A DNA stretch of 64,000 nucleotides from Lytechinus pictus (Eukaryota > Echinodermata > Echinoidea > Temnopleuroida > Toxopneustidae), in assembly GCF_037042905.1 (NCBI RefSeq), contig NC_087262.1, forward strand, positions 21,495,501-21,559,500. The letters run 5' to 3'. Under the pieces are notes generated by a model. That model saw only the letters and a list, made by a program, of their open reading frames with translations. It ran no database searches and had not been told where the DNA came from. Positions 24,101 to 33,663 of the stretch are shown one piece after another; position 1 is the stretch's first letter, and the number at the start of each line of letters is the position of its first letter. Made by a program: the position numbers and the translations under genes.

Positions 24101-27100
24101 CTGGTCGATCAATTACTTTAAAAAGATAAAATATCAGTCCATTCTTGGTCCAGAAAGATCGCCGCTACGTGACTTCAAACATATTTCCAACACGAAAATG
24201 AGTACATGGGACTGTACTGTGTATTTTAGTGTTGTGAAATCACTCGGCGTTGATCTTCAGAACCAAGATGGAACTGATAATTTATCATTTCATTTTCAGT
24301 AATTGACCAGATTAAACCACTTTTTAGAAAATATTGACAATGGAAAAACATTTCGAATTCGGAATACAAATTTTACCTGTATAATAGCAACTGAGAGCAG
24401 GTTGTTTGGACTTCCTGTTTCAACTTTCCTTATCATTTCCGGAACGCGATCAGGGAACATGCGTTGATTTGGTTTGAATTTTTATCTTTTCTGTTTTTTC
24501 TACCCTCATTCCTTCATCTCTTATTTATTTATCTTTTATCTTAATATGAAAATTTCAGAAGGTGAAATATATATACTTTACCATTACTTTGTCTGTCACA
24601 AGGAATTAGTTTATGTATTGTCTTTTTCTTTTTTTAAATACAAAACAATTACATGTACGTCCGATTACAATCACGATCGATTACAGCAATACGTAATTCA
24701 ACTACACTTTTGAACTGTGTTTAGCTTAAAATGTTCCCAAATTTCATGAAGAAAAAAATAAATTCATGTTTATAAAAATATTGAAACTGATAAAAATTCA
24801 ATCAAAGACGAGACCGAAGCTGTCATACCTTGTCATTTATGAGGAATGAATTTATGTCTGGTCCTTTTCTTTATTAAATACAAAAATAATTAGGTCCAAA
24901 TACGATCACTATCGATTACGACAATATGTAATTAATCACACTTTTATACCGAGTTTAGCTTCAAATGTCCCCTCATTTCATCAAGAAAAAATATATTCAT
25001 GTTATTAAAATATTCTTAAGTTGATAACAGTTCAATCAAAGACGAGATGGGAGCTTTCATAGTGGATTTTAAAAATATTTTGGGTGGAATTCTTATTGTG
25101 CACAATCACTAACCAATAATTTTTTTATTTATTTTACACTTAAATCTATGTAGTCCCTGCCGTTATGCATTTCAATTAGCTAAATTAATGTGCCTTTTTT
25201 TTTTTTTACTGAACCACCGAACTAGGCCTTTGCGTTCGGTTTGGTCCGGAAGTGCCAAGTTCGGCGAACTTCCGTTCGGTTCGGCTTCAGCACATTGAAC
25301 TTAGTATCCAAGTGTGTTGATTCATAAATCCTTTTTCTTCCTGGTAGAAAATGAGCACAGGTAACACAAGTCAAAATAATTCCTTATAGATGTCTTTACT
25401 ATGAAGAACATATCCCTTTAATCAAGGAATAAGTTAGAAGTGGCAGAAATCTAATAAATTCGCACTCACCACCATATCCACCAGACCTTCTTTCAAATCC
25501 AGAATTCCTCATCCCCCTTCGGCCCGAACCCATGGGACCAGCGCGATCGTACGGTCCAGGACGGTTCATTCCTCCGCGAGCTCTGCCCGGGTTATTACTT
25601 GCGTGTTTCGCTTCTGATGCGTTGCACTGAAATACCTCAATGTACCTAGGGACAAGAGTTACAGCATAAGGAATTATGATTTGTTTTATTTTCTGGATTT
25701 TTTTACCCCACTTAATTCATTGATTTCTTTTACAGGCCATAATAAGTGACAAACCAATTATTCTCATGATAAAAATTCTATTTAACAGTTTTCATTCTCT
25801 TTCCAATTTTTGCACACTACTAAAAAGCTTTAAAAATGACAGTATTTCATAATAAACAAAGCACAAAAAATAACTTTCACGATGTATTATGTAGAATGAC
25901 AAATATTCACTGTCCAAAGAAGAAATTAAATCAAATATATACAGGACTGTCAGAGAGAACTGATTGAAAGGCCTACAATATGCCTAAAACATCCATTAAA
26001 GTTGCAAATAGAGTTGCAGCAGTAATACAAAACTTTTATCACTGGAATGGGCAATTAAACCCTAGTAAAACTGCTGAATGCTGATATTGTAACTCTCCAT
26101 TTTATCTTCCATAGTGGGGAGGATGTGATTAGAGAAGTGGATTAAACAAATAATTATCTGCGATCGTTACACAAATGAATTTGTATATTTTCAATTTTCT
26201 GTTCCAAGTCATTGGTATTTTGGGATGTTATTCTTAAATTCATGTCCAATGCCTACACAAGTTATGTTTCAAGAGGCAACATCATTATACATGTACCTAC
26301 AAATTTAAACTAAAGGATGAGTGGGTGGTTTTTATTAATATATATTAATCAGCATTATTGAAAATAATTCATAAATTTTTTGTTCAAGAAGACATTGTAA
26401 AAACCAAAACTGATCTACTCTCATAAAAGATGAACTACCAAAAATCTCTTCCCACCTGTGTCCCATATCACACTTGTGCTTAGACAATGCCCCCGTAGCA
26501 ACTTCCTTTGAGACGAACTGCACATACGCTTCCCCCGTGCTCCTCCCATCGTAATCCGTTGGTAATGTAATCCCATCTTCCGAAATCTGGTATCCTTCGC
26601 ATTCACAATGGTTTTTGCAAGTCCAGTGTCATTTCCATCCCACCCAGAGAAGGGTAAAGTCGGGGCAAACCAGTTTTAACCGGTTCCAGCCAGAGGATGC
26701 CCACCAGGCCCACCCAGTCCGTGTTGTTTGTTGCAAGATGGTACCGCCCACCAAGCCCAGCCAAACCAACCATTCAAGGGAATGGGGAAGATGCCGTCAG
26801 TTGTTCCACCACGCCCACCAAGCCCGACCAACCAACCAATCAGGACACACCCCCGGGGGTTGGTTGTAGAGTAGCAAGGCACCGCCCACCAGCCCGTCCA
26901 AACCAACCAATCAGGATACAGGATGACAGATGAGTTGTGAAGCCATGCCCACCAGCCCAGCCAACCACCCAATGAGGGGTAAGGTAGAATTCATATATGA
27001 AGGGAAGGGATACAAATACACATCTAATGAGTTCACAGTCATGCACGTACCATATTATTAGTCAATATAATTTCAAGAACTTGGCGAACAGAATACTATT

Positions 27101-29785
27101 ACTGACAAATCCAAAGAGCAATTTAGCATTGTATATCAATTCCTAATAAAAACAGAAAATTTAGAGGAACTAGCCTGCCAAGGTTTGCATCAAATCAGGC
27201 AGATCAAAAAATTATGAATGTTGAAAATAAACATATAGGTTATAGGTGCTTCAAATTACTTTCAAAATGTGATACACAAAATTATATCAAAATATTCTAC
27301 ATAAATACATAATTCAATACTTTTTCAATTATTTTCTTTCTGACAGTTAAAAAGATTAAAATGTAGTTTAGGCAATTTTTTGAAAGTTTATTCATTATTA
27401 AACGACTGATCTACTCTAACTAATACATCGGTCACATTTGCTCTACGGCGGCCGTACGGCGATTCGAAAAGAGCAGTTTAATTCATTTTTATTCAAACCA
27501 CCAATATTTAGCTGGTACCAAAAATGTTAAAACGGCTGTTTTCGACTCGCCGTACGGCCGCCGTAGAACAAATGTGACCGAGGTATTAGCTATACAAGTC
27601 ATTGTTCAATTCATTTCATAACGTATTTCTTCAAAAACGTATTTCTTCAAAAAAGTTTTCTCCTTCCATTATTCATATATAGGAATAAAAAGAATTTTGT
27701 TCCAATGCAGATACAAGTAATTATATATGTGAAAATGAGTTAAGCTGCAAAACATTTTATGTTATATGTTGCTATCAATCCGTAGTACCTCAGCGGAAAG
27801 AGGAAGGGTCTACAACTGTTGCCATAGCCTAGGAATATCAACAGAAACAAAATCAAGCTTTTGAAAAATTTTATTTGTGGGAGTTTTGTAAAGATTTGCA
27901 GAAGTCATGCATGACTTCATGAAATACGCAGATCCAGATACTTAATCACTCCACTACTTGACCCCTTTCCCCTACTTCATTCAGAGGCAGAGTGAGTTTG
28001 AATGACTAACCTTTGAAAAATTCCACAATGTCATTGGGTCTGCAATCAAAAGGGAGACCACGAAGTCGGACACAGCCGTCATTCTCCTCCTTTGCCTTTT
28101 CTCCGCCTCTTGATGTTACCCATTCCATTTCGCTGAGTTTGGATCTGTATACTGGAAAAACATATGAACACAAGACGATTACTGTAGTATCTAAAATGTA
28201 TTTTCAATGTAATGGAAACATAGAAATATTTGCGGTGCATTTATTTTAGCAAATTTCACTCAAGGTATGCATGATAATCCAAATCGCAAAAATATTTTAC
28301 CAGCATGTTCTTATAACTTTTTTCCTTTCAAGTGTCACGCAACTTGTGAGACCTGGGGCCTGTTGCAGAAAGAGTTGTGTTTAAACGCAAGTCAAAATAT
28401 CAAGAGCAAGTCCTGAATATCGGTGCCTCATTGGCTGAAAATCAAGTTGCGAAAGATTTTTTGAGTTATTTTGATCGCAACTTTTTCTGCAACGGGGCCC
28501 AGATTTGCAATACCAAGGTATGCAACACATATATTACATGTTCTTTCATACCTGCGTGTAAAAAATAATAGCTCAAAAATTTAATTTTGATTAGAAATTT
28601 AATATAAAAAATTATGCTTTAAACAAAAATTGATAGATGTATGAGTTTTTGATGACTTTAAGAAAGCAAGATTGTAGGCTATACATACAATTTTATTTTA
28701 AAAAACAGAGAACAAAAGACACCCCCCCCCCCATAAAATTTTTTTTTATAAACAATACAATAAACTAGTTTTTATATATATTTGTTCATACATGTAGTAG
28801 TATGTTTACTAAGAAGGCCATAAAAACACATCTTGACCAAAAATATGCTTATTTTGATCTCCAGGTGACAACATCACATGGCCGATGGCACAGACCCTGA
28901 GAGAGGTGTCCCGAACAATAATCTACCAAAATGAAACCCATTCAGTTAGTGCTAATGCCTAAGTGTTCGGAATCTTACCTTCGATGTATCTATGACCGAT
29001 GTGATTGTTGTTTTTCTTCAGGGCCTTGAGAACATCTTCGGCAGTCTTGAAATTGACAAAGCATTCTCCTGAAGGGCGCCCTCCGGAAAGATGGACAAAC
29101 TTGATACCATCAGCACCTCCCTCAATCTCGGAGTCTGATTTAGAAAGATAGTATATGGCAAATTATAAACATATTAACTTTCAACATTAAGGAAATGGTT
29201 AAGATTGTCCGTGTCAGTTTAACGCTAAGCATAGAACTGACAGATTAACACGTTTCCAACTTGCACTACTGTATGTCTACAAAGTCACTGTACCTCACAA
29301 ACATAATATTTCAGTTATTTCTTGGCGCAACACTGTAGTCAAGTTATAGTCTATAAAGCTTAGAGTATATTTTCAGGAACATTTGTTATGATCCTCTGTA
29401 AGCTTTTTTCTTCTTCATTAGTTTGCTGAGAGATGAAACTTTTTCAAACAAGTAACAAGAGTCACAAGACTAACATGAAGGAAGACCTACAATGCAAGAG
29501 GCCCAGTCATGAATATCCAAACAACTTTCCTTGAGTGAAAGGGTTTCCAAAGCAAACTAGTTTTTTATTTGGGTGCTTGTTAAGTAAAGGTATGGCCTAT
29601 TTCTATACTTTTAATCCCCTGCCTTGTGAAAAATTAAATGATCTTTTAAAAATTCAAAAGACATGTATAAGAACATCTCAATTATGTGGATCTCACTCAC
29701 CGCTGAAGAATGTGATGATATCATCAGCAGTAGCTGACCAGGGGAGACCCCTGGCTCTGACGATGAATCCGTCTTCTGCTGACAT
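18054..29785 (-). CDS. hnRNP H/F family RNA-binding protein, copy A (complete, ten coding exons)
   Basis: Nuclear RNA-binding protein of the hnRNP H/F family, which binds G-runs and regulates splicing and 3'-end processing. Coding exons in order: 29701-29785, 28979-29134, 28011-28151, 26456-26594, 25470-25645, 23312-23479, 21639-21886, 20625-20865, 19650-19757, 18054-18166. They total 1575 nt with every phase consistent: 524 aa. qRRM1 is at about residues 6-86 (start [16 protein letters not shown], then SGECFVNF), qRRM2 at about 107-187 ([30 protein letters not shown]) and qRRM3 at about 353-433 ([25 protein letters not shown]). Gly/Tyr/Arg-rich linkers separate RRM2 from RRM3 and form the C-terminus. 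Human hnRNP H is about 449 aa, so the Gly linkers here are longer. It is divergent from a second copy at 57-64 kb. Confidence 0.95.
18288..18370 (-). mobile_element. Degraded tRNA-like SINE head
   Basis: On the minus strand it has B-box GGTTCAAATCC and a degenerate A-box region. It resembles the head of SINE family 1. It lies in the last intron of hnRNP H/F-A, and no body or tail was recognised. Confidence 0.5.
18421..19327. repeat. MITE, family D, interrupted copy
   Basis: The left piece (to about 18508) and right piece (from about 19262) together match the intact copy at 21021-21165. Shared blocks are CAGTTAAAGGCTACT, TTCAATCTGATTGGCTAA and TGTGCATTTGCTTAATTATG. A younger element at 18509-19261 splits it. 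Confidence 0.65.
18509..19261. mobile_element. Tc1/mariner-superfamily (pogo-like) MITE
   Basis: Terminal inverted repeats CAGTCCGACCTCTCTTATCC at the left and the exact complement GGATAAGAGAGGTCGGACTG at the right. It is flanked by TA on both sides (18507-18508, 19262-19263), the target duplication of Tc1/mariner and pogo elements. 753 bp, no transposase frame. It is inserted into the family D MITE. Confidence 0.85.
19650..19757 (-). CDS. hnRNP H/F-A coding exon 9
   Basis: 108 nt between TTACAG and GTGAGT. Gly/Ser/Tyr-rich ([18 protein letters not shown]). Its length is a multiple of three with matching phases, so it could be skipped without a frameshift. Confidence 0.85.
20440..20600 (+). 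mobile_element. SINE family 1, 3' part, plus-strand copy
   Basis: Contains the family body blocks TGCATTTGACCCTGATGAGG, GTATCCTCAGGCAAAATGC and an (ATT)n tail. The tRNA-like head is missing or unrecognisable. It ends a few bases from exon 8 of hnRNP H/F-A. Confidence 0.65.
20625..20865 (-). CDS. hnRNP H/F-A coding exon 8 (most of qRRM3)
   Basis: Acceptor is a run of C followed by CAG, donor GTAGGT. Encodes [47 protein letters not shown], then a Gly/Ser stretch. This matches the hnRNP H/F third qRRM. Confidence 0.92.
21021..21165. repeat. MITE, family D, intact copy
   Basis: 145 bp in intron 7 of hnRNP H/F-A. Ends GGGTCCATTTCATAAAACTT and the near complement CAACTTTTCATGAAAAGGAA...CCCT. Confidence 0.65.
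21639..21886 (-). CDS. hnRNP H/F-A coding exon 7 (Gly-Met repeat and start of qRRM3)
   Basis: 248 nt. It begins [11 protein letters not shown], continues with about eight imperfect GGGM repeats, then [19 protein letters not shown] and the qRRM3 start [18 protein letters not shown]. The Gly-Met repeat has no counterpart I recall in vertebrate hnRNP H. Confidence 0.9.
23312..23479 (-). CDS. hnRNP H/F-A coding exon 6 (Gly-rich linker)
   Basis: 168 nt between TTGCAG and GTGCGT. It encodes [19 protein letters not shown], a run of Gly, then [15 protein letters not shown]. The same end motif ([11 protein letters not shown]) is found in exon 6 of copy B. Confidence 0.9.
23571..25292. mobile_element. 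hAT-like non-autonomous element in an hnRNP H/F-A intron
   Basis: 1722 bp flanked by the 8-bp direct repeat CATTGAAC (23563-23570 and 25293-25300), the target-duplication length of hAT elements. The ends TAGTGCTGCAAG and CTTCAGCA are imperfectly inverted. Clusters of GTTCGG motifs lie at both ends, in inverted orientation. No transposase frame. Confidence 0.7.
24585..25065. repeat. Tandem duplication of about 235 bp inside the hAT-like element
   Basis: Two adjacent diverged copies share TTAAATACAAAA, CGATCGATTAC, CACTTTT..GTTTAGCTT, and TTCAATCAAAGACGAGA. The second copy starts near 24830. Confidence 0.65.
25470..25645 (-). CDS. hnRNP H/F-A coding exon 5
   Basis: Acceptor CCCTAG, donor GTGAGT. 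Completes qRRM2 with [15 protein letters not shown], then the Arg/Gly linker [17 protein letters not shown] and MRNSGFERR. The block MNRPGPYDR...RNSGFERR is kept in copy B. Confidence 0.92.
26456..26594 (-). CDS. hnRNP H/F-A coding exon 4 (core of qRRM2)
   Basis: 139 nt, not a multiple of three, so skipping would shift the frame. Encodes [46 protein letters not shown]. The acceptor AATGCGAAG has no pyrimidine tract next to it. I accept it because phase, residue spacing to GITL and the equal exon in copy B all agree. Confidence 0.9.
26597..27023 (-). promoter_or_regulatory. 427-nt AG-free zone with G-runs upstream of exon 4 (distal branch-point candidate)
   Basis: On the sense (minus) strand no AG dinucleotide occurs between the AG at 27025-27024 and the exon 4 acceptor AG. 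The only clear pyrimidine tracts (TATCCCTTCCCTTC, TTCTACCTTACCCCTC) lie at the far end, about 360-420 nt from the exon. The span between holds about fifteen runs of three or more G. The lack of AG over such a distance is what a distal branch point needs. G-runs are the known target of hnRNP H/F, so self-regulation is plausible. The function is inference. Confidence 0.6.
26690..26985. repeat. Minisatellite, unit about 65 bp
   Basis: About five imperfect units. Each carries CCCACCAGCCCAGCC-like and AACCAACCAATCAGG-like blocks (plus strand). In the transcript of hnRNP H/F-A these read as GGGCTGGTGGG runs. No unit contains CT, so no AG arises in the transcript. Confidence 0.8.
27428..27581. repeat. 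Foldback MITE, GC-rich ends
   Basis: 154 bp. The arms TCGGTCACATTTG...CTACGGCGGCCGTACGGCGA and their complement are nearly exact over about 35 bp. It lies in intron 3 of hnRNP H/F-A. Confidence 0.8.
28011..28151 (-). CDS. hnRNP H/F-A coding exon 3
   Basis: 141 nt. Joins RRM1 ([12 protein letters not shown]) to the start of RRM2 ([22 protein letters not shown]). Two overlapping acceptors exist; the first, before TATACAG, keeps the hnRNP H pattern RYIEVY.SK...EM.WV. Confidence 0.92.
28354..28501. repeat. Foldback MITE, family E
   Basis: 148 bp in intron 2 of hnRNP H/F-A. Ends TGGGGCCTGTTGCAGAAAGA and the complement TTTTTCTGCAACGGGGCCCA. Internal CGCAAGTC and GTTGCGAAAG blocks. Confidence 0.75.
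28979..29134 (-). CDS. hnRNP H/F-A coding exon 2 (qRRM1)
   Basis: 156 nt, the same length as exon 2 of copy B. Encodes [51 protein letters not shown]. Acceptor AAATCAG, donor GTAAGA. Confidence 0.93.
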
Positions 29786-29834
29786 TTTGTTGGGTTTGAG
29801 TTATGTGAAGCAGTCAATGGGGCTCTTCTGAAGG
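29701..29834 (-). CDS. hnRNP H/F-A first coding exon
   Basis: The exon starts after TTTTTGGCAG (29834), has a short 5' UTR, and the ATG is at 29785-29783. Encodes [28 protein letters not shown]. The 85-nt coding length and phase equal those of copy B. The start is supported by the matching [16 protein letters not shown] start of copy B. Confidence 0.93.
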
Positions 29835-30164
29835 CTGCCAAAAATGAAACATTCAATTGCAATTAACATACCATAGTTTTTCTTCCATCACAATCATTTA
29901 CAATTTCCTTGGTTTTCTTTATCTCGCAAAGTACTCTTGCCCAATAGAAAACAAAATACATTTTGAAACCGAGACATTCACACTCAAAGTTTTTTAAGCC
30001 AATAGCATTCAATTACATTCATTCTTCATGCAGATGAATTAGAGTCTCGATCAATTTCAGCGTGCATATGCACTTCTTAAAAATCCAAAGAGGCGATTAC
30101 TTTTAGAAACTCAACTGCTTGATAAATTGAGATTGTCCTTGTTTACATTTTTTTTTATACTTAC

Positions 30165-30340
30165 CCCTGCTGGACATACATGTAGACGTCAATTACTAGG
30201 ATATAGCATTCTAAAAATAGATGAGTGACCTCAATTCCCCCCAGTTCACCATCTATTTTTCACGACTTGCCGTCTTCCAATAATCTTTATTTTAAACCCG
30301 ATATGTTTACTTGACTAGCGCACTTGATTGGTGTCGGCAC
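30165..30340 (-). promoter_or_regulatory. Candidate 5' UTR exon and promoter of hnRNP H/F-A
   Basis: A strong donor (CAGGG then GTAAGTAT) lies at 30165-30157 on the minus strand, upstream of the UTR acceptor at 29834. A CCAAT-type motif (ACCAATCAAG on the minus strand) sits near 30330. The transcription start is not resolved; the exon's outer end is approximate. Confidence 0.35.
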
Positions 30341-31593
30341 TTGATACGTGAATGAACTTTCCTATTTCTTGTGTGGCGAAATCTTTGAAAACTGAGAACA
30401 GTCCCTGTACACTGGGACGATCCAAATTTTCTGACCAGTGCCTCGACCACTCACCTATTTGTTTGCTGCATGTTTGCATTATTTTGTTCGCTAACTTTTC
30501 AGTCCATATAAAATTTGAGGCAAAGCGATGTCTAAAAATTCAAACGATGATGTCGAGATCAAAACCAAAGTACAGCCATTCCCATCAGTGATATTCGGAA
30601 AAGCGGTAGGAATATTGACCTTGAAATGTGATTGAGAGACTTGCTATGACATTTGATTTCCAAACAATAACTGGTGGAGAAATTTTCTTGAACTTTGAAG
30701 TCCGCATTGCTGGTGCTGGCATTGGCGCCAAAAATACTGCAATCTGCAGAAAATTTCAACATGTTGAATCTTGGGCAGGTTAATCTAGATCTACTCTACA
30801 TTGCAATTGCTTTTGGAAAAAAATCATCGGGTTGTTATAATATCATTAATACAAAATGGATAACACATGCACTATTGCTTTATTAAAGGACAAGTCCACC
30901 CCAACAAAAAGTTGAATAAAAAGAGAAAAATCCAACAAGCATAGTGAAAATTTCATCAAAATGGGATTGTAAAATAAGAAAATCATGACATTTTTTGAGT
31001 TATGCTTAATTTCGCAAAATAGTTGTATGCACATCCCGGTCGGCATGCAAAAGAGGAAACTGATGGCATCATTCACTCACTATTTCTTTTGTATTTTATC
31101 ATATGAAAAATGAAATGTTCTTATTTTCTCCTCATTGTTCTGCGAAACAAAGTTTTATTTCTCCCTGAACATGTGGAATTACAATTGTTTAACATTTTAT
31201 GGTTCAGTCAAGGTGGTCCTTATTTAGTGCCCTAAGTTTTCCGCTTTGCGGATTTTCCGCGGAAATCGGGGTAGAAAGCGGAAAACACAGTTTTGAAAAA
31301 AACAGTGAATTCGGTGAGAAATCTTAGTTTTAAACTTTAAAGTATAAAATATTGGTTCCAAAAGCATCCTAATTGATAATACAGTCTATAAAATCTAGTC
31401 TAGGAATTGCACAAATTAAGCTCTTTGAAACCAGCCTACCGATCGCGATCGCAAACCTTACCAGATTTGACCCACAATAAATGTATAAGTACAACAACAC
31501 TACATACTACTAACGCAATGCAGCTATCCCAGCAGCCTTTGTGAGTGATTCGTTCTGGAAATTTCCATGCATAGCGAAAGCAATATTCACGTG

Positions 31594-31818
31594 CACATCA
31601 CGTTACTCCGGTGATGGAACGCTTGGTCGCCTGTACTAGTAGCATGTATGCATTAACGAACGTCCAAGATTTCTAGTCGAACAGACCGAAACCCATGTCA
31701 TCATCAGACTCCTCTGACTCTTCCTTCTCTTCCTCCTTCTTTTCTTCGCACATCACGTTACTCCGGTGATGGAACGATTGGTCGCCTGTACTAGTAGCAT
31801 GTATGCATTAACGAATGT
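31594..31818. repeat. 70-bp direct repeats flanking the P-protein fragment
   Basis: 31594-31663 and 31749-31818 both start CACATCACGTTACTCCGGTG and end CATTAACGAAYGT. They differ at about two positions and are 155 bp apart. Confidence 0.8.
31673..31747 (-). pseudogene. C-terminal fragment of a ribosomal stalk P-protein (RPLP0/P1/P2)
   Basis: On the minus strand 24 codons read EEKKEEEKEESEESDD then DMGFGLFD and TAG. This acidic tail ending in GFGLFD is the hallmark C-terminus of the eukaryotic stalk proteins P0, P1 and P2, which bind elongation factors on the 60S subunit. Nothing upstream of these codons is P-protein-like; the sequence switches abruptly to the 70-bp repeat. It is therefore a captured or retrotransposed fragment inside a transposon. 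Which P-protein it came from cannot be told. Confidence 0.8.
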
Positions 31819-32434
31819 AGAGGGCAGCAACAACAAGTGTGTTGCTGCCCTCTACGTTCGTTGGTATGCATGTTCATTCATTCAATATGCACATGTATGT
31901 ACTGTGATGTGCACTGTTGTTGTTTTGATCGTTCTGCTTGCATGCGCATATGACTTTAGTTATTCGAATTCGCCCATGCTTTGGAGTACGTAGGAAGGGA
32001 AGTCAGGTAAGAATTTTTACAGTTTTTACTCATTTAAAATTTTAAAAGTGTCTTTTCTGAGCTTTCGAAGAATTTCAAAGTGAAGAAATTTAGAAAGCAG
32101 AAGAAAGCAGAATTTGAGGTTTGTAAAGCAGAAGAAAGCAGAATTTCAGGTCTAGAAAGCAGAAAACTTTTGGCTTTATCCTTATTGTCAAAGCTGTAAA
32201 AATTGAAATATTGTATGACTCAAACAATAAAAACAAAAGTGAGTGAGGGACATCATTGATTCTCTCATTTGCATGTGACTAAATTGTGCATATAACTATT
32301 TTGTGACAAATAAGCGAAACTTTGAAAAATTGTAACTTTCTTATTTTACATCCGATGTTGATGAAATTTTCAGCATTGTTTTTCAGATTTTCTCTTTTGA
32401 TTCAAATCAACATTTTTTTGTGGTGGACTTGCAA

Positions 32435-32998
32435 AAATATACCCGTTTTGCAGTAATTTAGTCACCCCTTGTAAAATTAAGTAGGCTACATGACATGCCC
32501 AAATTTGAAACGGTTGAGACCCCCATTTTCAGCCTAAATTTCGGTTCCAGAGTATCACCAATTCAGAAAGCCATAGAATTAGAAATTTCCATTTATTCCC
32601 GTTCCAGAGACAATCAAATTTGTGATTTCTCGCTCCAGAGAGTGCCCGTCATGGTCTACTCAGCAGGTCGGAGCGGCGAGCTCGATCAGCACGGAGCCAT
32701 TATGCTCAGTAGAGGCGCACGGCCAATATTGGAGACTGTCTCCAATGTGGGAGATTATCTCCAATATCAGAGACTTTTGTAAAGAATTTGGGTATCCAAT
32801 TTCAGAGACAGTCTCCAGTTTTGGAGTCCAATTTCCTTTGTTTACATTTGCTGCAAAAGGATTACCTTGGCGGCAAATAAAAATGTGATAAGCAGATTCC
32901 TCATGAAAAATTACCCCTTTTCACCGTCTACTTTAAAAATTCACCGTCTACTTTTATTTTGATAAGGAATTTTGTTGTCAATCACACACAAAACAAAT
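32435..32998. other. No gene; partial repeat copy
   Basis: 32690-32785 resembles part of the adjacent foldback element (GAGGCGCACGGCCAATATTG, GGAGACTGTCTCCAAT). The rest is unassigned. Confidence 0.5.
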
Positions 32999-33400
32999 GG
33001 GCTTCTGACCTCAGTGAGACAAAATTTTGGGTGGAAAAAATCATACTTTTGTTGGTGTTGTTTCTTTTGTCCTTTTGCAAAGCAAGTCTCCAATGTGGGA
33101 GATTGTCTCCCCTATTGGAGAGAGTCTCCCATATTGGCCGTGCGCCTCTACTGATGCTGGCCCGCCGAAGCACCCAGCGCCCACTGCTTGCTTGCGCTGG
33201 CCCGATATCTAGGAAGTCACGCACGCATTTATTACGTAGCCAATAGAGGCGCATTGCCAATATGGGAGACTCTCTCCAATATGGAAGACAATCTCCCAAT
33301 TCAAATTGGAGACTTGCTTTGCAAAAGAACAAAAGAAACAACACCAACAAAAGCGTAATTTTTCCACCACAAATTTTGTCTCACCGAGGTCAGAAGCCCC
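32999..33400. repeat. Foldback element with GGAGACTNTCTCC motifs
   Basis: Arms of about 150 bp are inverted copies. The left reads GGCTTCTGACCTCAGTGAGA ... TTGCAAAGCAAGTCTCCAAT ... GTGCGCCTCTA. The right is its complement. Open frames on both strands here mirror each other and are not genes. Confidence 0.8.
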
Positions 33401-33663
33401 TGCCACTGGCACATCGCACAGCCACAGGAACCAACAATTTGTTGGCGTGGCACATAGCTTTAGGTATCATGTTATAATTCGAGTACCCCCCCACACCCAC
33501 CCTCTCTTTCATTCTTTCACTCGCCGTTCTCCATCTCCGCTTGGGCCTTGGCGAACCGGGCAGCGCGGCGATGCATAGTCTTCAACCATAGCCATAGCCC
33601 ATAGCCATAGCCAGGCCATGCCAGCGCCAGTTTGGCGAGCGTGATGATGAGCCTGTGTAAGAG

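Larger units (their letters stand above)
31225..32178. mobile_element. hAT-like non-autonomous element with captured host sequence
   Basis: 954 bp flanked by the exact 8-bp direct repeat TCCTTATT (31217-31224, 32179-32186). The ends TAGTGCCCTAAGTTTTCCGC and the complement of GCAGAAAACTTTTGGCTTTA are imperfect inverted repeats. Interior: a 70-bp sequence repeated at 31594-31663 and 31749-31818, with a P-protein fragment between the copies, then a hairpin around AGGGCAGCAACA near 31798-31872. No transposase. Confidence 0.75.
30885..32434. repeat. Foldback MITE, family B, interrupted copy
   Basis: The left arm (AAAGGACAAGTCCACCCCAA...) and right arm (...TGGTGGACTTG) match the intact copy at 6198-6798, including AATTTCATCAAAAT and TGTAAAATAAGAAA blocks. 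It is split by the hAT-like element at 31225-32178. Confidence 0.75.

Noticed and set aside
26676-26972. Trp/Gly-rich and Pro-rich open frames
   Set aside because: They come from the minisatellite in intron 3 of hnRNP H/F-A and repeat with its period.
32959-33412. Cysteine/phenylalanine-rich small proteins on both strands
   Set aside because: The plus and minus frames mirror each other because the region is an inverted repeat.
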